Shown here: positions 18,326 to 26,843 of the stretch, in pieces
How positions within the stretch are numbered: position 1 is the stretch's first letter
Layout of the letters: each line of letters opens with the position of its first letter
Source: Paenibacillus sp.
Lineage (GTDB): Bacteria; Bacillota; Bacilli; Paenibacillales; YIM-B00363
Assembly (NCBI RefSeq): GCF_031177825.1
Contig: NZ_JAPSKE010000003.1
Coordinates: forward strand, 62,001 to 126,000
Length of the DNA stretch: 64,000 nt
Direction: 5' to 3'
Made by a program: the position numbers and the translations under genes
The notes under the pieces: generated by a model
The model's input: only the letters and a program-made list of their open reading frames with translations
The model's database searches: none
What the model was told of the DNA's origin: nothing

Positions 18326-19237
18326 TTAGGCGTTCATCGCTGCGATCAAGTCCTTCAGCACGGTCTCCGCGTCCGCGTAGTCGATCTGGCACGTGCCCGC
18401 CGCCTTGTGGCCGCCGCCGCCGTGCTTCAGCATGAGCGCGCCGATATCGACGCTCGCCGTTCGGTTGACGATGCTGTGGCCGCAGGCGAAGACGCAGTTC
18501 TGCTTGTTCCGTCCGTCGACGATCCAAATCGAGACGTTCTGCTCCGGATAGAGCGCGTACACCATGAATCGGTTGCCCGGGTAGATCGTCTCTACGTCGC
18601 GGAGGTCGGTCACGATGACGTTACCCTCCGTTCGCGTGTACGTCGCGACCATGTCGCGGAACTGCGCATCGAGCTCGAAATAGCGCGCAACGCGTTCCTT
18701 CACGTCCGGGAGCTCCATAATTTGCTCGACCGGCATCGTCGCGCAATGGTCGACGAGGTCTTCCATCAGCTGATAGTTGCTGATCCGGTAGTCGCGGAAG
18801 CGGCCGAGGCCCGTGCGCGCGTCCATGATGAACGAAAGCAGGTCCCAGCCCTTCGGGTTCAAGATGTCTTCCGCCGAAAATTGCGCCGCGTCCGCCTTGT
18901 CGACGCCGGCCATAATGTCGTCCAGCTCGGGACCGAACTTCTCCCGCCCGCCGTAGTAGTCGTACACGACGCGCGCCGCGCTCGGCGCCACGCGGGACTC
19001 GCCTTTGTATTCCACGTCCGGCTGCATGCGGGCGAGCTCGCTCGAGTGGTGGTCGAACCAGAGACCGACGCCCGGCACGTACGGCAGGTTCGCCAAAATA
19101 TCGTTTTCGTTCACTTCAACCAGACCGTCTTGTACGTCCTTCGGATGCACGAACTTCATCTCGTCCACCATGCCGAGCTTCTTGAACAGCATGGCGCAGA
19201 CCAATCCGTCGAAATCGGAGCGCGTAATCAACCGCAT
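18326..19237 (-). CDS. DHH family phosphoesterase (exopolyphosphatase/NrnA-like)
   Basis: A 303-residue protein of the DHH/DHHA1 superfamily. It opens with MRLITRSDFDGLVCAML, where the aspartates bind metal. The DHH triad lies in WFDHHSSEL, and the C-terminal DHHA1 domain has the GGGGHKAAG motif. Relatives hydrolyse short RNA, pAp or polyphosphate with Mn; the true substrate cannot be told. I chose ATG 19237 because the family begins exactly there; GGAAGGTG lies upstream. The much longer open frame upstream is arginine-rich shadow. Its stop codon lies 13 bases from the palindrome array. Confidence 0.87.
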   Translation of the reverse strand: MRLITRSDFDGLVCAMLFKKLGMVDEMKFVHPKDVQDGLVEVNENDILANLPYVPGVGLWFDHHSSELARMQPDVEYKGESRVAPSAARVVYDYYGGREKFGPELDDIMAGVDKADAAQFSAEDILNPKGWDLLSFIMDARTGLGRFRDYRISNYQLMEDLVDHCATMPVEQIMELPDVKERVARYFELDAQFRDMVATYTRTEGNVIVTDLRDVETIYPGNRFMVYALYPEQNVSIWIVDGRNKQNCVFACGHSIVNRTASVDIGALMLKHGGGGHKAAGTCQIDYADAETVLKDLIAAMNA

Positions 19238-19367
19238 ATGCAAGAACACCTTCCAATACGAAAATAGTTCGAACGAACTATCTATTCGAGGCGTTGGGTT
19301 GGAATTCCTGCCGTCGTCTTTTGGCGCGCGCGAAAAGTAAGCAGCCGAGCGGGAAGCGGTTTCCCGC

Positions 19368-20657
19368 CTATGTCCCCGAGCGGGACAGGGCCGCCGCTTC
19401 CGCCGCGCTCTTGCCCGCCGTGTACCCCGTCGCGAACGCCGCCGTAATGTTGTAGCCGCCCGTGTATCCATGAATGTCGAGAATTTCGCCGCAAAAAAAC
19501 AGGCCCGCGGTCAGCTTCGATTCCATCGTCTTCGGGTCGATCTCCTTCAGGTTCACGCCGCCGCCGGTGACGAACGCTTCCTCGATCGACAGCGTGCCGG
19601 ACGCCCACAGCTCGAATCGCTTGCACGAATCGACGAACGTCTGGAGCGCCGCCTTCGGAATCTGATCCGCCTGCGCGTCTTCGGCGATGCCGGCCCGCGC
19701 CAGCAAGAACAGCAGCAATCGCTCCTGCAGCAGCGAACGAAAGGCGTTCTTCGCCGCCTTCTTCCCCTCTTCGCGCACGAGAGAGGCTACGCGGTCCCGC
19801 AGCGCGTCGCCGCTCTCGCCCGGAAACAGGTCGATGCTCATCAGCACGTGCTTCGCGTCGAATTTCTTCCGCGCCTTCACGACGAACTGGCTGCAGCGCA
19901 GCGCCGCCGGTCCGGAGATGCCGAAGTGGGTGAAGATCATATCCCCGTCATGCGTAACGATCCGCTTCCCCTTCGGGTCCCACACGGTCAGCTCGATGTC
20001 GCGCAGGGAGATGCCTTGCAGCGTCTTCTCGCGAATGAACGGCTCGCTCGAGGTGATCGGCACCTCGGTCGGGTACAGCTCGGTGATCGAATGCCCGGCG
20101 TCCTCCGCCCATGCGTACCCGTCGCCGGTCGAGCCCGTATGGGGCACGCTCTTCCCGCCGGTGGCGATGACGACGGCGCGCGCGCCGAACCGCTCCCCGT
20201 TCCGCAGCCGCACCCCGGCGACCCGCCCGTCCGCGTATTCGACGCGGTCGACCGGCGCATGCACGCGAATGTCGACGCCTAAGCTCCGCACCTTGCCGAC
20301 GAGCGCGTCGACGACCGTCTTCGCCTTGTCGCTGACCGGGAACATGCGCCCGCGGTCTTCCTCCTTGAGCCGGATGCCGAGCTCCTCGAAGAACGCCATA
20401 ATGTCGCGATTACTGAAGTGATGGAACGCGCTGTATAGAAACCGTCCGTTGCCGGGAATATGCTTCACGATCGTGTCGAGGTCGCCCGCGTTCGTTACGT
20501 TGCAGCGGCCGCCCCCCGAGATGCCGAGCTTGCGTCCGAGCTTGTCCCCCTTATCGATGAGCAGCGTCCTTGCGCCGTGCGTCGCCGCGGACACGGCGGA
20601 CATCAGCCCCGACGGTCCGCCGCCGATGACGATGCAATCGTATGCGTCGATAGTCAT
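19368..20657 (-). CDS. ytfP: NAD(P)/FAD-dependent oxidoreductase, HI0933/YtfP (BaiN) family
   Basis: A 429-residue flavoprotein. The FAD-binding [10 protein letters not shown] motif sits near residue 12, followed by the family signature [18 protein letters not shown]. The C-terminal [18 protein letters not shown] and [14 protein letters not shown] are typical of the HI0933 family. These proteins are widespread; some (BaiN) reduce steroids, but most are uncharacterised. I chose ATG 20657, where the protein aligns with family N-termini; upstream residues in the open frame are not conserved-looking. It is transcribed divergently from the small gene at 20774 and lies upstream of the DHH gene on the same strand. 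Confidence 0.88.
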   Translation of the reverse strand: MTIDAYDCIVIGGGPSGLMSAVSAATHGARTLLIDKGDKLGRKLGISGGGRCNVTNAGDLDTIVKHIPGNGRFLYSAFHHFSNRDIMAFFEELGIRLKEEDRGRMFPVSDKAKTVVDALVGKVRSLGVDIRVHAPVDRVEYADGRVAGVRLRNGERFGARAVVIATGGKSVPHTGSTGDGYAWAEDAGHSITELYPTEVPITSSEPFIREKTLQGISLRDIELTVWDPKGKRIVTHDGDMIFTHFGISGPAALRCSQFVVKARKKFDAKHVLMSIDLFPGESGDALRDRVASLVREEGKKAAKNAFRSLLQERLLLFLLARAGIAEDAQADQIPKAALQTFVDSCKRFELWASGTLSIEEAFVTGGGVNLKEIDPKTMESKLTAGLFFCGEILDIHGYTGGYNITAAFATGYTAGKSAAEAAALSRSGT

Positions 20658-20773
20658 TCCTTTTTCCGCCCCTTGATATTGCCTGATTGCGAATAGTATA
20701 CCACGTCCGGCATGTTCAACCGCAAAGCGGCGAATACTAACGGTCGACAATAACGGAAGGAGTGAACGACGCA

Positions 20774-20905
20774 ATGGCGAACGGCGGAAAAAAGGGCGAC
20801 TCGTGGGCGCAGCGAAATCACGAGAAACAAAACGCGCGCGGCAGCGAGGACAAGGTGCCCGGCATCGACAAGAAGCTGAACGGACCGAACCGCCCGGCGG
20901 AATAA
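20774..20905 (+). CDS. Small hydrophilic protein, 43 residues
   Basis: A short gene starting at ATG 20774 with GGAAGGAGTG upstream (about 12 bases). It encodes a charged, G/K/N-rich peptide beginning [20 protein letters not shown] and ending in [15 protein letters not shown]. Composition resembles minor small acid-soluble spore proteins, but no family motif is recognised. It is followed after 13 bases by the DUF3905-like gene and was probably transcribed with it. Confidence 0.65.
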   Translation: MANGGKKGDSWAQRNHEKQNARGSEDKVPGIDKKLNGPNRPAE

Positions 20906-20918
20906 GGGAGGGATCGTC

Positions 20919-21347
20919 GTGACGAAAAGAAAGAAATCGAAGGCGGACAACGATACGCCCGAGCAGGTGATCGAATCGCTCGGCGATCCGGCGCTCGATC
21001 CGTACGAGATCGAATTCGCTCCGGAGCATCGGGAAGGCCGCGGCCCGCGAAGCGCGTTCGTGAACGAGCACGGCGTCGTGATCGGCGATCACGACTACGA
21101 GTCCCCGCAGTCGCCGCTGGAGAACTGGTCCAAAAACACCGATCCGACGGTCATGGCGGGTGAAGAGTGGGTGCATCCGTACAAGGACGTCGGCTTTCAC
21201 ACCGAGGAGAATCGGGACTATTTCGAAAAGGGCGTTCCGCCCAAAGGCGGCATCTACATGCATCCGACGATCGACGTTGCGTATCCTTACAATCTTGAGG
21301 ACGAAACCGCGGACGCTTCCGACGCCCCGGCTCCGCGCAAGAAATAA
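20919..21347 (+). CDS. DUF3905-like protein
   Basis: A 142-residue acidic, soluble protein starting at GTG 20919 behind AAGGGAGGG. The middle ([51 protein letters not shown]) resembles DUF3905 of spore-forming Bacilli, as recalled from memory. The ends are charged and low in complexity. Its function is unknown. Because its partner peptide and family are limited to spore formers, a sporulation or spore-structure role is possible but unproven. Confidence 0.7.
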   Translation: MTKRKKSKADNDTPEQVIESLGDPALDPYEIEFAPEHREGRGPRSAFVNEHGVVIGDHDYESPQSPLENWSKNTDPTVMAGEEWVHPYKDVGFHTEENRDYFEKGVPPKGGIYMHPTIDVAYPYNLEDETADASDAPAPRKK

Positions 21348-21393
21348 CGACAATGCGCCGGGGCCGTGGTATAATAAACTTGGCTAACGCCAA
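21347..21393 (+). promoter_or_regulatory. Promoter of the bacilliredoxin gene with adjacent inverted repeat
   Basis: The -35-like ACGACA (21347-21352), 17 bases, and TATAAT (21370-21375) form a good sigma-A promoter. Just downstream, TTGGC-TAAC-GCCAA (21380-21393) and then TGTTAACA (21394-21401) are inverted repeats near the start point. They could be an operator. Confidence 0.6.
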
Positions 21394-21431
21394 TGTTAAC
21401 ATATACCATGTAAGGGAGCGTGAACATTGCC

Positions 21432-21866
21432 ATGTCGATTACGTTCGAGATGTACATGAACGACTACATTCAACCGATGCGCGACGAATTGACGCGTCTG
21501 GGCATTACGGAGCTTCGCACGCCGGAAGACGTAGAGCAGGCGTTCAACGATATGAAGGGGACGGCGCTCGTCGTCGTCAACTCGGTATGCGGCTGCGCCG
21601 CCGGCAACGCCCGTCCGGGCGTCGCGCGCGCGCTGCAGGCCGGTCCGAAGCCGGATCACCTGTATACGGTGTTCGCGGGTCAAGATAAGGAAGCGACCGC
21701 GAAGGCGCGCGAATATTTCGCGCCGTACCCGCCGTCTTCCCCGTCCATCGCCTTGATGAAGGACGGCGAACTCGTGTTCTTCATCGAGCGCCACGAGATC
21801 GAAGACCGCAACGCGGAGCAGATCGGCGACAAGCTTGCCGGCGCGTTCGAGCACTACTGCAAATAA
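21432..21866 (+). CDS. Bacilliredoxin, BrxA/BrxB family (YphP/YqiW)
   Basis: A 144-residue thioredoxin-like protein, the exact length of B. subtilis YphP. The active site CGC is at C53-C55 in NSVCGCAAGNARPG. Bacilliredoxins remove bacillithiol from S-bacillithiolated proteins after oxidative stress, so this organism probably makes bacillithiol. The start at 21432 (MSITFEMYMNDYIQPM) matches the family. A GTG four codons earlier is too close to AAGGGAG. It has its own promoter and a strong terminator. Confidence 0.93.
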   Translation: MSITFEMYMNDYIQPMRDELTRLGITELRTPEDVEQAFNDMKGTALVVVNSVCGCAAGNARPGVARALQAGPKPDHLYTVFAGQDKEATAKAREYFAPYPPSSPSIALMKDGELVFFIERHEIEDRNAEQIGDKLAGAFEHYCK

Positions 21867-21867
21867 C

Positions 21868-21909
21868 GCACAAGAAAACCCCCTTCCGACGAAGGGGGTT
21901 TTCTTGTGC
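21868..21909. terminator. Strong bidirectional terminator
   Basis: GCACAAGAAAACCCCCTTC pairs perfectly with GAAGGGGGTTTTCTTGTGC over the 4-base loop CGAC. It ends the bacilliredoxin gene and, read from the other strand, the convergent phosphatase gene at 21926. Confidence 0.95.
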
Positions 21910-21925
21910 ATGCGGGCGAATGGCG

Positions 21926-22627
21926 TTAGATCGCCGCCATGCGCTCGCGAATCGCGTCGGCGGCGGCCGCGCCGGCCCGGGCCGCGACCGCGTCGAAGCC
22001 GAGCGCCAGTATGGGCTTGCGCGTGACGTTATGCGCGTCCGTCGCCAAGGTGTGGACCTGGCCGCGGTCGACGAGCCGGGCGGCGAACGCCTTCGCGTCG
22101 GGCCCGTTGTTGCCGATCAGGCTGTCGACGGACACCTGCGTCCAGACGACGCCCGTCTCGATCATGCGGTCGAGCAGCGAGGGCTCCTCCCGGAAGAACG
22201 CGTGGCGCTCCGGATGCGCGAGAACGGCCGTCGTGCCGCGCGCGCGCAGCGTCTCCAGCACGTCCCACGTATCCGGGCTGAAGCCCGCCCATGGCTCCTC
22301 CAGCAGGAGGAAGGCGGGATTGTCGCCGAGGAAGCAGCATCGCTCGTTCCGGAGCGTCTCTTCGACGAAGGCGGCGCTTTCGAGAACGAGCTCGTTGCCG
22401 CAGCGGATGCGAAGGTCGATGCCGAGCCGGTCGAGCTCGGCCTGGAGCAGGGCGGCCTTGGGGCGAACGATGTCGGCATACACCTTCCAATAGTTGCCGA
22501 GATGCGGCGTGGCGACGATCGTCCGGATGCCGTCTTCCGCGGCGATGCGGGCCATGGCGACGGCCATGTCCATGTCTTTCGCGCCGTCGTCGACGCCAGG
22601 CAAAATATGGCAATGGATATCGATCAT
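21926..22627 (-). CDS. CpsB/CapC (YwqE)-type tyrosine-protein phosphatase, PHP domain
   Basis: A 233-residue PHP-domain phosphatase. It opens with MIDIHCHILPGVDDGAKD (metal-binding HxH and D), then VATPHLGNY, ELVLE and AHPERH, and the C-terminal ATDAHN. These are the Mn ligands of the CpsB/YwqE family, which dephosphorylates bacterial tyrosine kinases controlling capsule synthesis. The ATG at 22627 follows GGAAGGGG. No tyrosine kinase (CpsD/YwqD) or capsule genes lie nearby, so it is an isolated copy or has a distant partner. It is divergent from nadE. Confidence 0.88.
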   Translation of the reverse strand: MIDIHCHILPGVDDGAKDMDMAVAMARIAAEDGIRTIVATPHLGNYWKVYADIVRPKAALLQAELDRLGIDLRIRCGNELVLESAAFVEETLRNERCCFLGDNPAFLLLEEPWAGFSPDTWDVLETLRARGTTAVLAHPERHAFFREEPSLLDRMIETGVVWTQVSVDSLIGNNGPDAKAFAARLVDRGQVHTLATDAHNVTRKPILALGFDAVAARAGAAAADAIRERMAAI

Positions 22628-22738
22628 ATGCGATTGTCCCCTTCCCGGAAGCCTGCTGCAAGTCATTATTACCATGGTAGCAAAGCGCAGGGGAAAAATC
22701 ATTAAGGAATATCGGCACTTTCCTTAGACGGACTTGCA

Positions 22739-22768
22739 TTGGAATTTGCTTCGAGGAACGAGTACAAT
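22739..22768 (+). promoter_or_regulatory. Probable sigma-A promoter of nadE
   Basis: TTGGAA (22739-22744), an 18-base spacer and TACAAT (22763-22768) lie upstream of the nadE start at 22802. Confidence 0.5.
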
Positions 22769-22801
22769 CGTTGGTAATATCGTACGCGAGGAGTGGGACG
22801 G

Positions 22802-23614
22802 ATGAGCAAGCAGCAAGACATTATCGCCGCGTTGGGCGTAAAGCCGGAGATCGACGTCGATGCGGAAATTCGGCGCCGCGTGGATTTCTTGAAGGAATAC
22901 GTTCGAAAGTCGGGCACGACGGGGCTGCTCATCGCGATCAGCGGGGGAATCGACTCCGCGGTGGCCGCGGGGCTGTGCAAGCGGGCGACGGACGAGCTGC
23001 GCGAAGAGACCGGACAGGACTACCGGACGATCGGCGTGCTGCAGCCGTACGGGGAGCAGCCGGACATCGCGGACAGCCGTTCGGTCGTCGACGCGTTCGG
23101 TCTCGCGGGCTCCGCCGTCGAGATGAACATCGAGGAAGCGGTGGACGAGATCGCGCTCGAGACCGAGTACGCGCTCAAGGAGCTCGGCATTCATCGGCAC
23201 GTCAGCAAGGAGGGCAAAGGCAACGCGAAGGCGCGCACCCGAATGGTCATGCAGTACGCGCTTGCGTTCGAGATGAACCTGCTCGTCGTCGGCACCGACC
23301 ACGCGTCGGAAGCGATCACCGGCTTCTTCACGAAGTACGGCGACGGCGCCGTCGACATTACGCCGCTCAGCACGCTGAACAAGCGGCAGGTGCGCGCGCT
23401 CGCGCGGGCGCTCGGCGTGCCGCAGCCGATCCTGGACAAGGCGCCGACCGCGGGCCTGTGGGACGGCCAGACGGACGAGGGCGAGCTCGGCATCTCGTAC
23501 GAGGCGAACTCGGATTACCTCGAAGGCAAGCCGATCGACGACGCGATCCGCGCCAAGCTCGAGCGGCAATACGACAAGACCGCGCACAAGCGGCTGCCGA
23601 TCCCCGGCATCTAG
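22802..23614 (+). CDS. nadE: NH3-dependent NAD synthetase
   Basis: A 270-residue enzyme that amidates deamido-NAD with ammonia and ATP, the last step of NAD synthesis. The ATP pyrophosphatase P-loop SGGIDS is at residues 47-52. The VVGTDHASEAITGFFTKYGDG and DGQTDEGELG segments are classic NadE. It lacks a glutaminase domain, so ammonia is the nitrogen source. The ATG at 22802 has GAGGAG 8 bases upstream. It is a single-gene unit with a terminator at 23630. Confidence 0.97.
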   Translation: MSKQQDIIAALGVKPEIDVDAEIRRRVDFLKEYVRKSGTTGLLIAISGGIDSAVAAGLCKRATDELREETGQDYRTIGVLQPYGEQPDIADSRSVVDAFGLAGSAVEMNIEEAVDEIALETEYALKELGIHRHVSKEGKGNAKARTRMVMQYALAFEMNLLVVGTDHASEAITGFFTKYGDGAVDITPLSTLNKRQVRALARALGVPQPILDKAPTAGLWDGQTDEGELGISYEANSDYLEGKPIDDAIRAKLERQYDKTAHKRLPIPGI

Positions 23615-23629
23615 GGGACGGCGCGCCTG

Positions 23630-23668
23630 CAGTCCGGCGTTCCCAAGCGGGGGCGCCGGGCTGTTTTT
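23630..23668 (+). terminator. Rho-independent terminator of nadE
   Basis: CAGTCCGGCG pairs with CGCCGGGCTG (one G-T pair) and is followed directly by TTTTTGTT. Confidence 0.9.
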
Positions 23669-23724
23669 GTTGCGGGCAGCGGATCGTCGGAGTTCCTTCG
23701 ACTGCGGCGCTCCGGGGGCCCGGC

Positions 23725-24564
23725 TTAGACCTCGAGTCGCGCCCGGCAGGCGCGGAGGAACGCTTGCAGCGGCTCCACGTCGAAGTGGAGCGACTCCCTA
23801 GGCTCGGTCCGCCGATACAGCTTCAGCGCGTCCGCGACGACCTCGATGTGCAGCGGCATCGCGGACATGCCCCATACGCCGGCTTCCTCTTTGGAAAGCA
23901 CCGCGCCGTCGGCGACGAAGCGGAGCACGCGAAGCCAATTGAGCACATAATACACCGGCTGCTTCGATACGTCGCGGAACGGCACGTCCACGTCGGCGAC
24001 GATCGCCGCCCGGTAGTCCGCGTCCGGCACCGCGGGGAACGTCTCCGCGATCGGGCGTCCCCACAGCGACACGCCCCGCTCCCGGACGACGCGCACATGC
24101 GCCGCCAGGTCGGGATCGAGCGCCCCCGCGAACGCCGCGAGCGCCCCCAGACGGTCCAGCGCCGCCGAAGACGGCGGCCGCTCGACCGCCCCGTCTCCGC
24201 CTTCGGCGAGCGCCGCCTCGAACGACCCGCGCCACCCTTCGCTGTAATGGAACGCGAACGGGCACGGATGCCGCCACGGGTGCAAGTCGGCAAGCTTGCA
24301 TATATGCAGCTCGATCGGATGCGGCGCGCCCGACAGGCCCAGCAGCTCCGTCGCGATCATGGCCTTCGCGGCCGCGGGCACCTCTCCGTCGTACACGGCG
24401 ACGAGATCCAGATCGCTGCGCTCCGGCTGGAACGATCCCATCGCGAGAGATCCGTGCAAGTAGACGCCGACGAGCGGCGCCCCCAACGTCTCCCTCAGCG
24501 ATCGTACGATCGCCTCTACTTGAATCCTCGCCGCTTCCGGCGCCGGCAATGGTTCGTATGCCAT
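23725..24564 (-). CDS. Nucleotidyltransferase with DUF4111-type domain, aminoglycoside adenylyltransferase-like
   Basis: A 279-residue protein of the AadA/ANT(9) type. The nucleotidyltransferase core GVYLHGSLAMGSF followed by SDLDLVAVYDGE gives the GS and DxD residues that bind Mg-ATP. A helical C-terminal domain of the DUF4111 kind follows (residues about 110-279, ending in the ALKLYRR and AFLRACRARLEV helices). Known relatives adenylylate streptomycin, spectinomycin or related drugs, but many chromosomal copies have no proven activity. The start has GGAGGGG 6 bases upstream. No mobile element is nearby, so it looks like an intrinsic gene. Confidence 0.82.
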   Translation of the reverse strand: MAYEPLPAPEAARIQVEAIVRSLRETLGAPLVGVYLHGSLAMGSFQPERSDLDLVAVYDGEVPAAAKAMIATELLGLSGAPHPIELHICKLADLHPWRHPCPFAFHYSEGWRGSFEAALAEGGDGAVERPPSSAALDRLGALAAFAGALDPDLAAHVRVVRERGVSLWGRPIAETFPAVPDADYRAAIVADVDVPFRDVSKQPVYYVLNWLRVLRFVADGAVLSKEEAGVWGMSAMPLHIEVVADALKLYRRTEPRESLHFDVEPLQAFLRACRARLEV

Positions 24565-24653
24565 CGAGACCCCTCCGTTTCTAATCGTATTTTCGCATAT
24601 TCGGTTATTTTCCGGTACACTGGAAGCAACTATTCAAGCAAGCGAGGCGCGAA

Positions 24654-25043
24654 TTGCGGATGATTATCGGAGTCGGAACGGATATCGTCGGAACGGATCG
24701 GATCGGGAAGCTGCTCCGCGGGGCGCGGGGAGAAGCGTTCTTACGGAGAGTGCTGTCGGACGCGGAACGGGCGTATTTATCGAGCAAGAGCCTTCCCCCG
24801 GCGCGAGCCGTCGAGTTCGTCGCGGGCCGATGGGCGGCGAAGGAGGCGGTGTCGAAGGCGCTCGGCTGCGGGATCGGCGCCGATCTCGCCTTCCACGACA
24901 TCGAGGTGATGCCCGACAAGCGCGGCAAGCCTTGCTGCACCGTCGCGCGCGACGTCGCGGCAGGACTCCGGCTGCACTTGTCGATCTCGCATGCGGACGG
25001 GTGGGCGACCGCCTTCGCGGTGGCGGAGCGGGAAGAAACCTAG
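24654..25043 (+). CDS. acpS: Holo-[acyl-carrier-protein] synthase
   Basis: A 129-residue 4'-phosphopantetheinyl transferase that activates the acyl carrier protein of fatty acid synthesis. IIGVGTDIVGTDRI supplies the metal-binding aspartate, and the second motif is GRWAAKEAVSKALG. I list TTG 24654, which has GAGG 6 bases upstream. An ATG two codons later (24660) also fits the family start MIIGVGTDI. It reads divergently from the nucleotidyltransferase gene. Confidence 0.94.
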   Translation: MRMIIGVGTDIVGTDRIGKLLRGARGEAFLRRVLSDAERAYLSSKSLPPARAVEFVAGRWAAKEAVSKALGCGIGADLAFHDIEVMPDKRGKPCCTVARDVAAGLRLHLSISHADGWATAFAVAEREET

Positions 25044-25137
25044 ACTCGAGTCGCGGGAGCGTTCATGCCGCAGCCCGTTCCTCCGGACCCCTGGCGGGAG
25101 TAGGCTTATACTATTAAGTCTGTATGGGGGGATCAAG

Positions 25138-25740
25138 TTGACGGAGGCAGGAGTCACGTTCGGGACCCTATGCGGGATCGCGTCGCTCTTCGTATGGGGA
25201 GCGGCGGCGATTTCGGCGAGCCGCTTGCTTCGGGCGCCTGTCCGAAGCGTCCTGAGGCGGCGCGCGGGGCGCACGGCCGGCGCGGTAATCGTCGGCGCGC
25301 TGCTGGTCGGCGTCGAAGGGAGCGTGCGCGTCGCCCTGCGGGCGGCGGAGTCCGGGACATGGCGGATCGAGGACGCGATGCTGGCGGCCGCCGCGGCGGC
25401 GTGCATCGCCGGACTGCGGTCGGTTCCGCGGCTGCTCGCGGTGTCGAGGTACTCGTACGACAGCGTTAAAGAGGAACGCTCCGCCGCTTCGGACCCGAGG
25501 ACGGTGGTTCCGATCCAGGCGGCCGCCGTCCTCTGCGCGTTAAGCTTCTATGTAACTTGGTCCGAGGGCGGCTTGCTCTCCGCGGCAACGGCCGGGGTCG
25601 CAGCGACGGGCGCCCTGTGGGCGGCGCAGCGGCGCCGCCATGCCGCCGCGCGGCGCGACGGCTGGAAGCGGCCGAAGCCGCTGCGTCTTCGCCTGCGCTC
25701 GGGCGCCGCAAGGGTGCGCGCCTCGACCGGCTGGAACTAA
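25138..25740 (+). CDS. Hypothetical membrane protein
   Basis: A 200-residue protein with about four hydrophobic segments (residues 5-25, 45-65, 80-100, 125-160) and a basic arginine-rich tail of about 40 residues. No family is recognised. The start TTG 25138 follows GGGGGGATCAAG; the open frame upstream belongs to the end of acpS and spacer. It is convergent with the EamA exporter gene, 9 bases away, and no terminator hairpin is visible between them. Confidence 0.6.
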   Translation: MTEAGVTFGTLCGIASLFVWGAAAISASRLLRAPVRSVLRRRAGRTAGAVIVGALLVGVEGSVRVALRAAESGTWRIEDAMLAAAAAACIAGLRSVPRLLAVSRYSYDSVKEERSAASDPRTVVPIQAAAVLCALSFYVTWSEGGLLSAATAGVAATGALWAAQRRRHAAARRDGWKRPKPLRLRLRSGAARVRASTGWN

Positions 25741-25749
25741 CGAGCGCCG

Positions 25750-26670
25750 CTACGAGTGTACGGTTCCAGCCTTCGGGACCGCGGCCTTCTCGGTCTGCGC
25801 CAGCGCGATGCCGATGAAGACCAATAGGCCGCCGGCGATCTGCTGCGGCTCGATCGTCTGGTGCAGGAACAGAGCGCCGAGGGCCGCCGCGGCCGGCGGT
25901 TCGACGAAGCTGACGATCGAGGCAATATTCGGCCCGAGCCGGCGTACGGATGCCGCGAACAGCGTGATGGCGCCGAACGTCGATACGAACGCGAGCGAGC
26001 CCGCCGCCGCCCACGGCGCCCAAGATGAAGGCGCCGCGAGCCGCTCGAAGCCGCCGGTCGCCCAGGCGTAGAGCGCCAATGCGGCGGCCGCGAAGGCCGC
26101 GACGTACGCCGAACTGACGTACGGACTCGCGCGCCGGAGCACGCGGTCGCTGACGAGAATATACGCCGCATAAACGAGGGCCGCGGCGAACGCGAGGCCG
26201 ATCCCCGCCGCTTGGGCGGGCTCGTTCCAGCCGTCGCCGAACATGGCGGCGAGCCCCGCGAGCGACGACAACAAGCCGCCGGTCTTCCGGCGGCTCATCG
26301 GCGTTCTCGCGAGCGCCGCGGTAAGCCCGTTCACCCAAAGCGGGTACGTATAGAAGACGGTTACGGCGACGCCGATCGGCACGTACCGATACGAGGCGAA
26401 CAGCAGCGTAGCCATCACGGCGTACCCGAAGACGCCCATGCCGGCCAGGACGCCGAGGGCGTTGCCCGGCACGCGCCAAGCGCCCCTCCCCCCGCGCAAG
26501 ACGAGCGGCATGAACGCCCAAAACAACGCCGTCGCGATGGCGAACCGCATCGACAGCAGCAGCGCCGGCGGCCAGCTCTCGGCGTAAGCGATCTCCGCGA
26601 ACAACCCCATGGAGCCGAAGCCGACGGCCGAGAGGACGGCCGCGGCGAAACCGGCTGCGCGCCCGCTCAT
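25750..26670 (-). CDS. EamA (DMT) family transporter
   Basis: A 306-residue protein with ten predicted helices arranged as two EamA repeats (1-140 and 150-295). Drug/metabolite transporters of this group export amino acids or other small metabolites. An Lrp/AsnC-type regulator lies divergently 173 bases away, which suggests amino-acid-linked export. The RBS is weak: GAGG lies about 14 bases before the ATG. A nearby alternative start is possible. Confidence 0.87.
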   Translation of the reverse strand: MSGRAAGFAAAVLSAVGFGSMGLFAEIAYAESWPPALLLSMRFAIATALFWAFMPLVLRGGRGAWRVPGNALGVLAGMGVFGYAVMATLLFASYRYVPIGVAVTVFYTYPLWVNGLTAALARTPMSRRKTGGLLSSLAGLAAMFGDGWNEPAQAAGIGLAFAAALVYAAYILVSDRVLRRASPYVSSAYVAAFAAAALALYAWATGGFERLAAPSSWAPWAAAGSLAFVSTFGAITLFAASVRRLGPNIASIVSFVEPPAAAALGALFLHQTIEPQQIAGGLLVFIGIALAQTEKAAVPKAGTVHS

Positions 26671-26756
26671 AGCCGCACCCGGGCCTCATCCTCATGACGT
26701 ATCCATTGAACGCGCATCGGCGCATCTCCTCTTCTCAAATCCGCATGATCCACATT

Positions 26757-26762
26757 ATAATG
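26757..26762 (+). promoter_or_regulatory. -10 box in the exporter-regulator divergent region
   Basis: A consensus TATAAT lies 82 bases before the Lrp-type regulator gene. The matching -35 (TCTCAA, 17 bases upstream) is poor. It probably serves the regulator and mutY. Confidence 0.45.
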
Positions 26763-26843
26763 CGAGAGGGCGGGTTATGCCTATAGCGCGGCGAAAGCGA
26801 AAGCGGCGGATCGTTTTCGCGAGGGAAAGGAAGTTCGGATACG

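Noticed and set aside
19238..19471. N-terminal extension of the DHH phosphoesterase
   Set aside because: The extra residues are arginine-rich and unlike the family; the conserved start is MRLITRSDFDG.
22687..22730. A TAAGGAA...TTCCTTA inverted repeat between the CpsB-type gene and nadE, like a single array unit
   Set aside because: The arms are shorter and the centre is 10 bases instead of 8. It stands alone, so it is not counted as a member of the array family.
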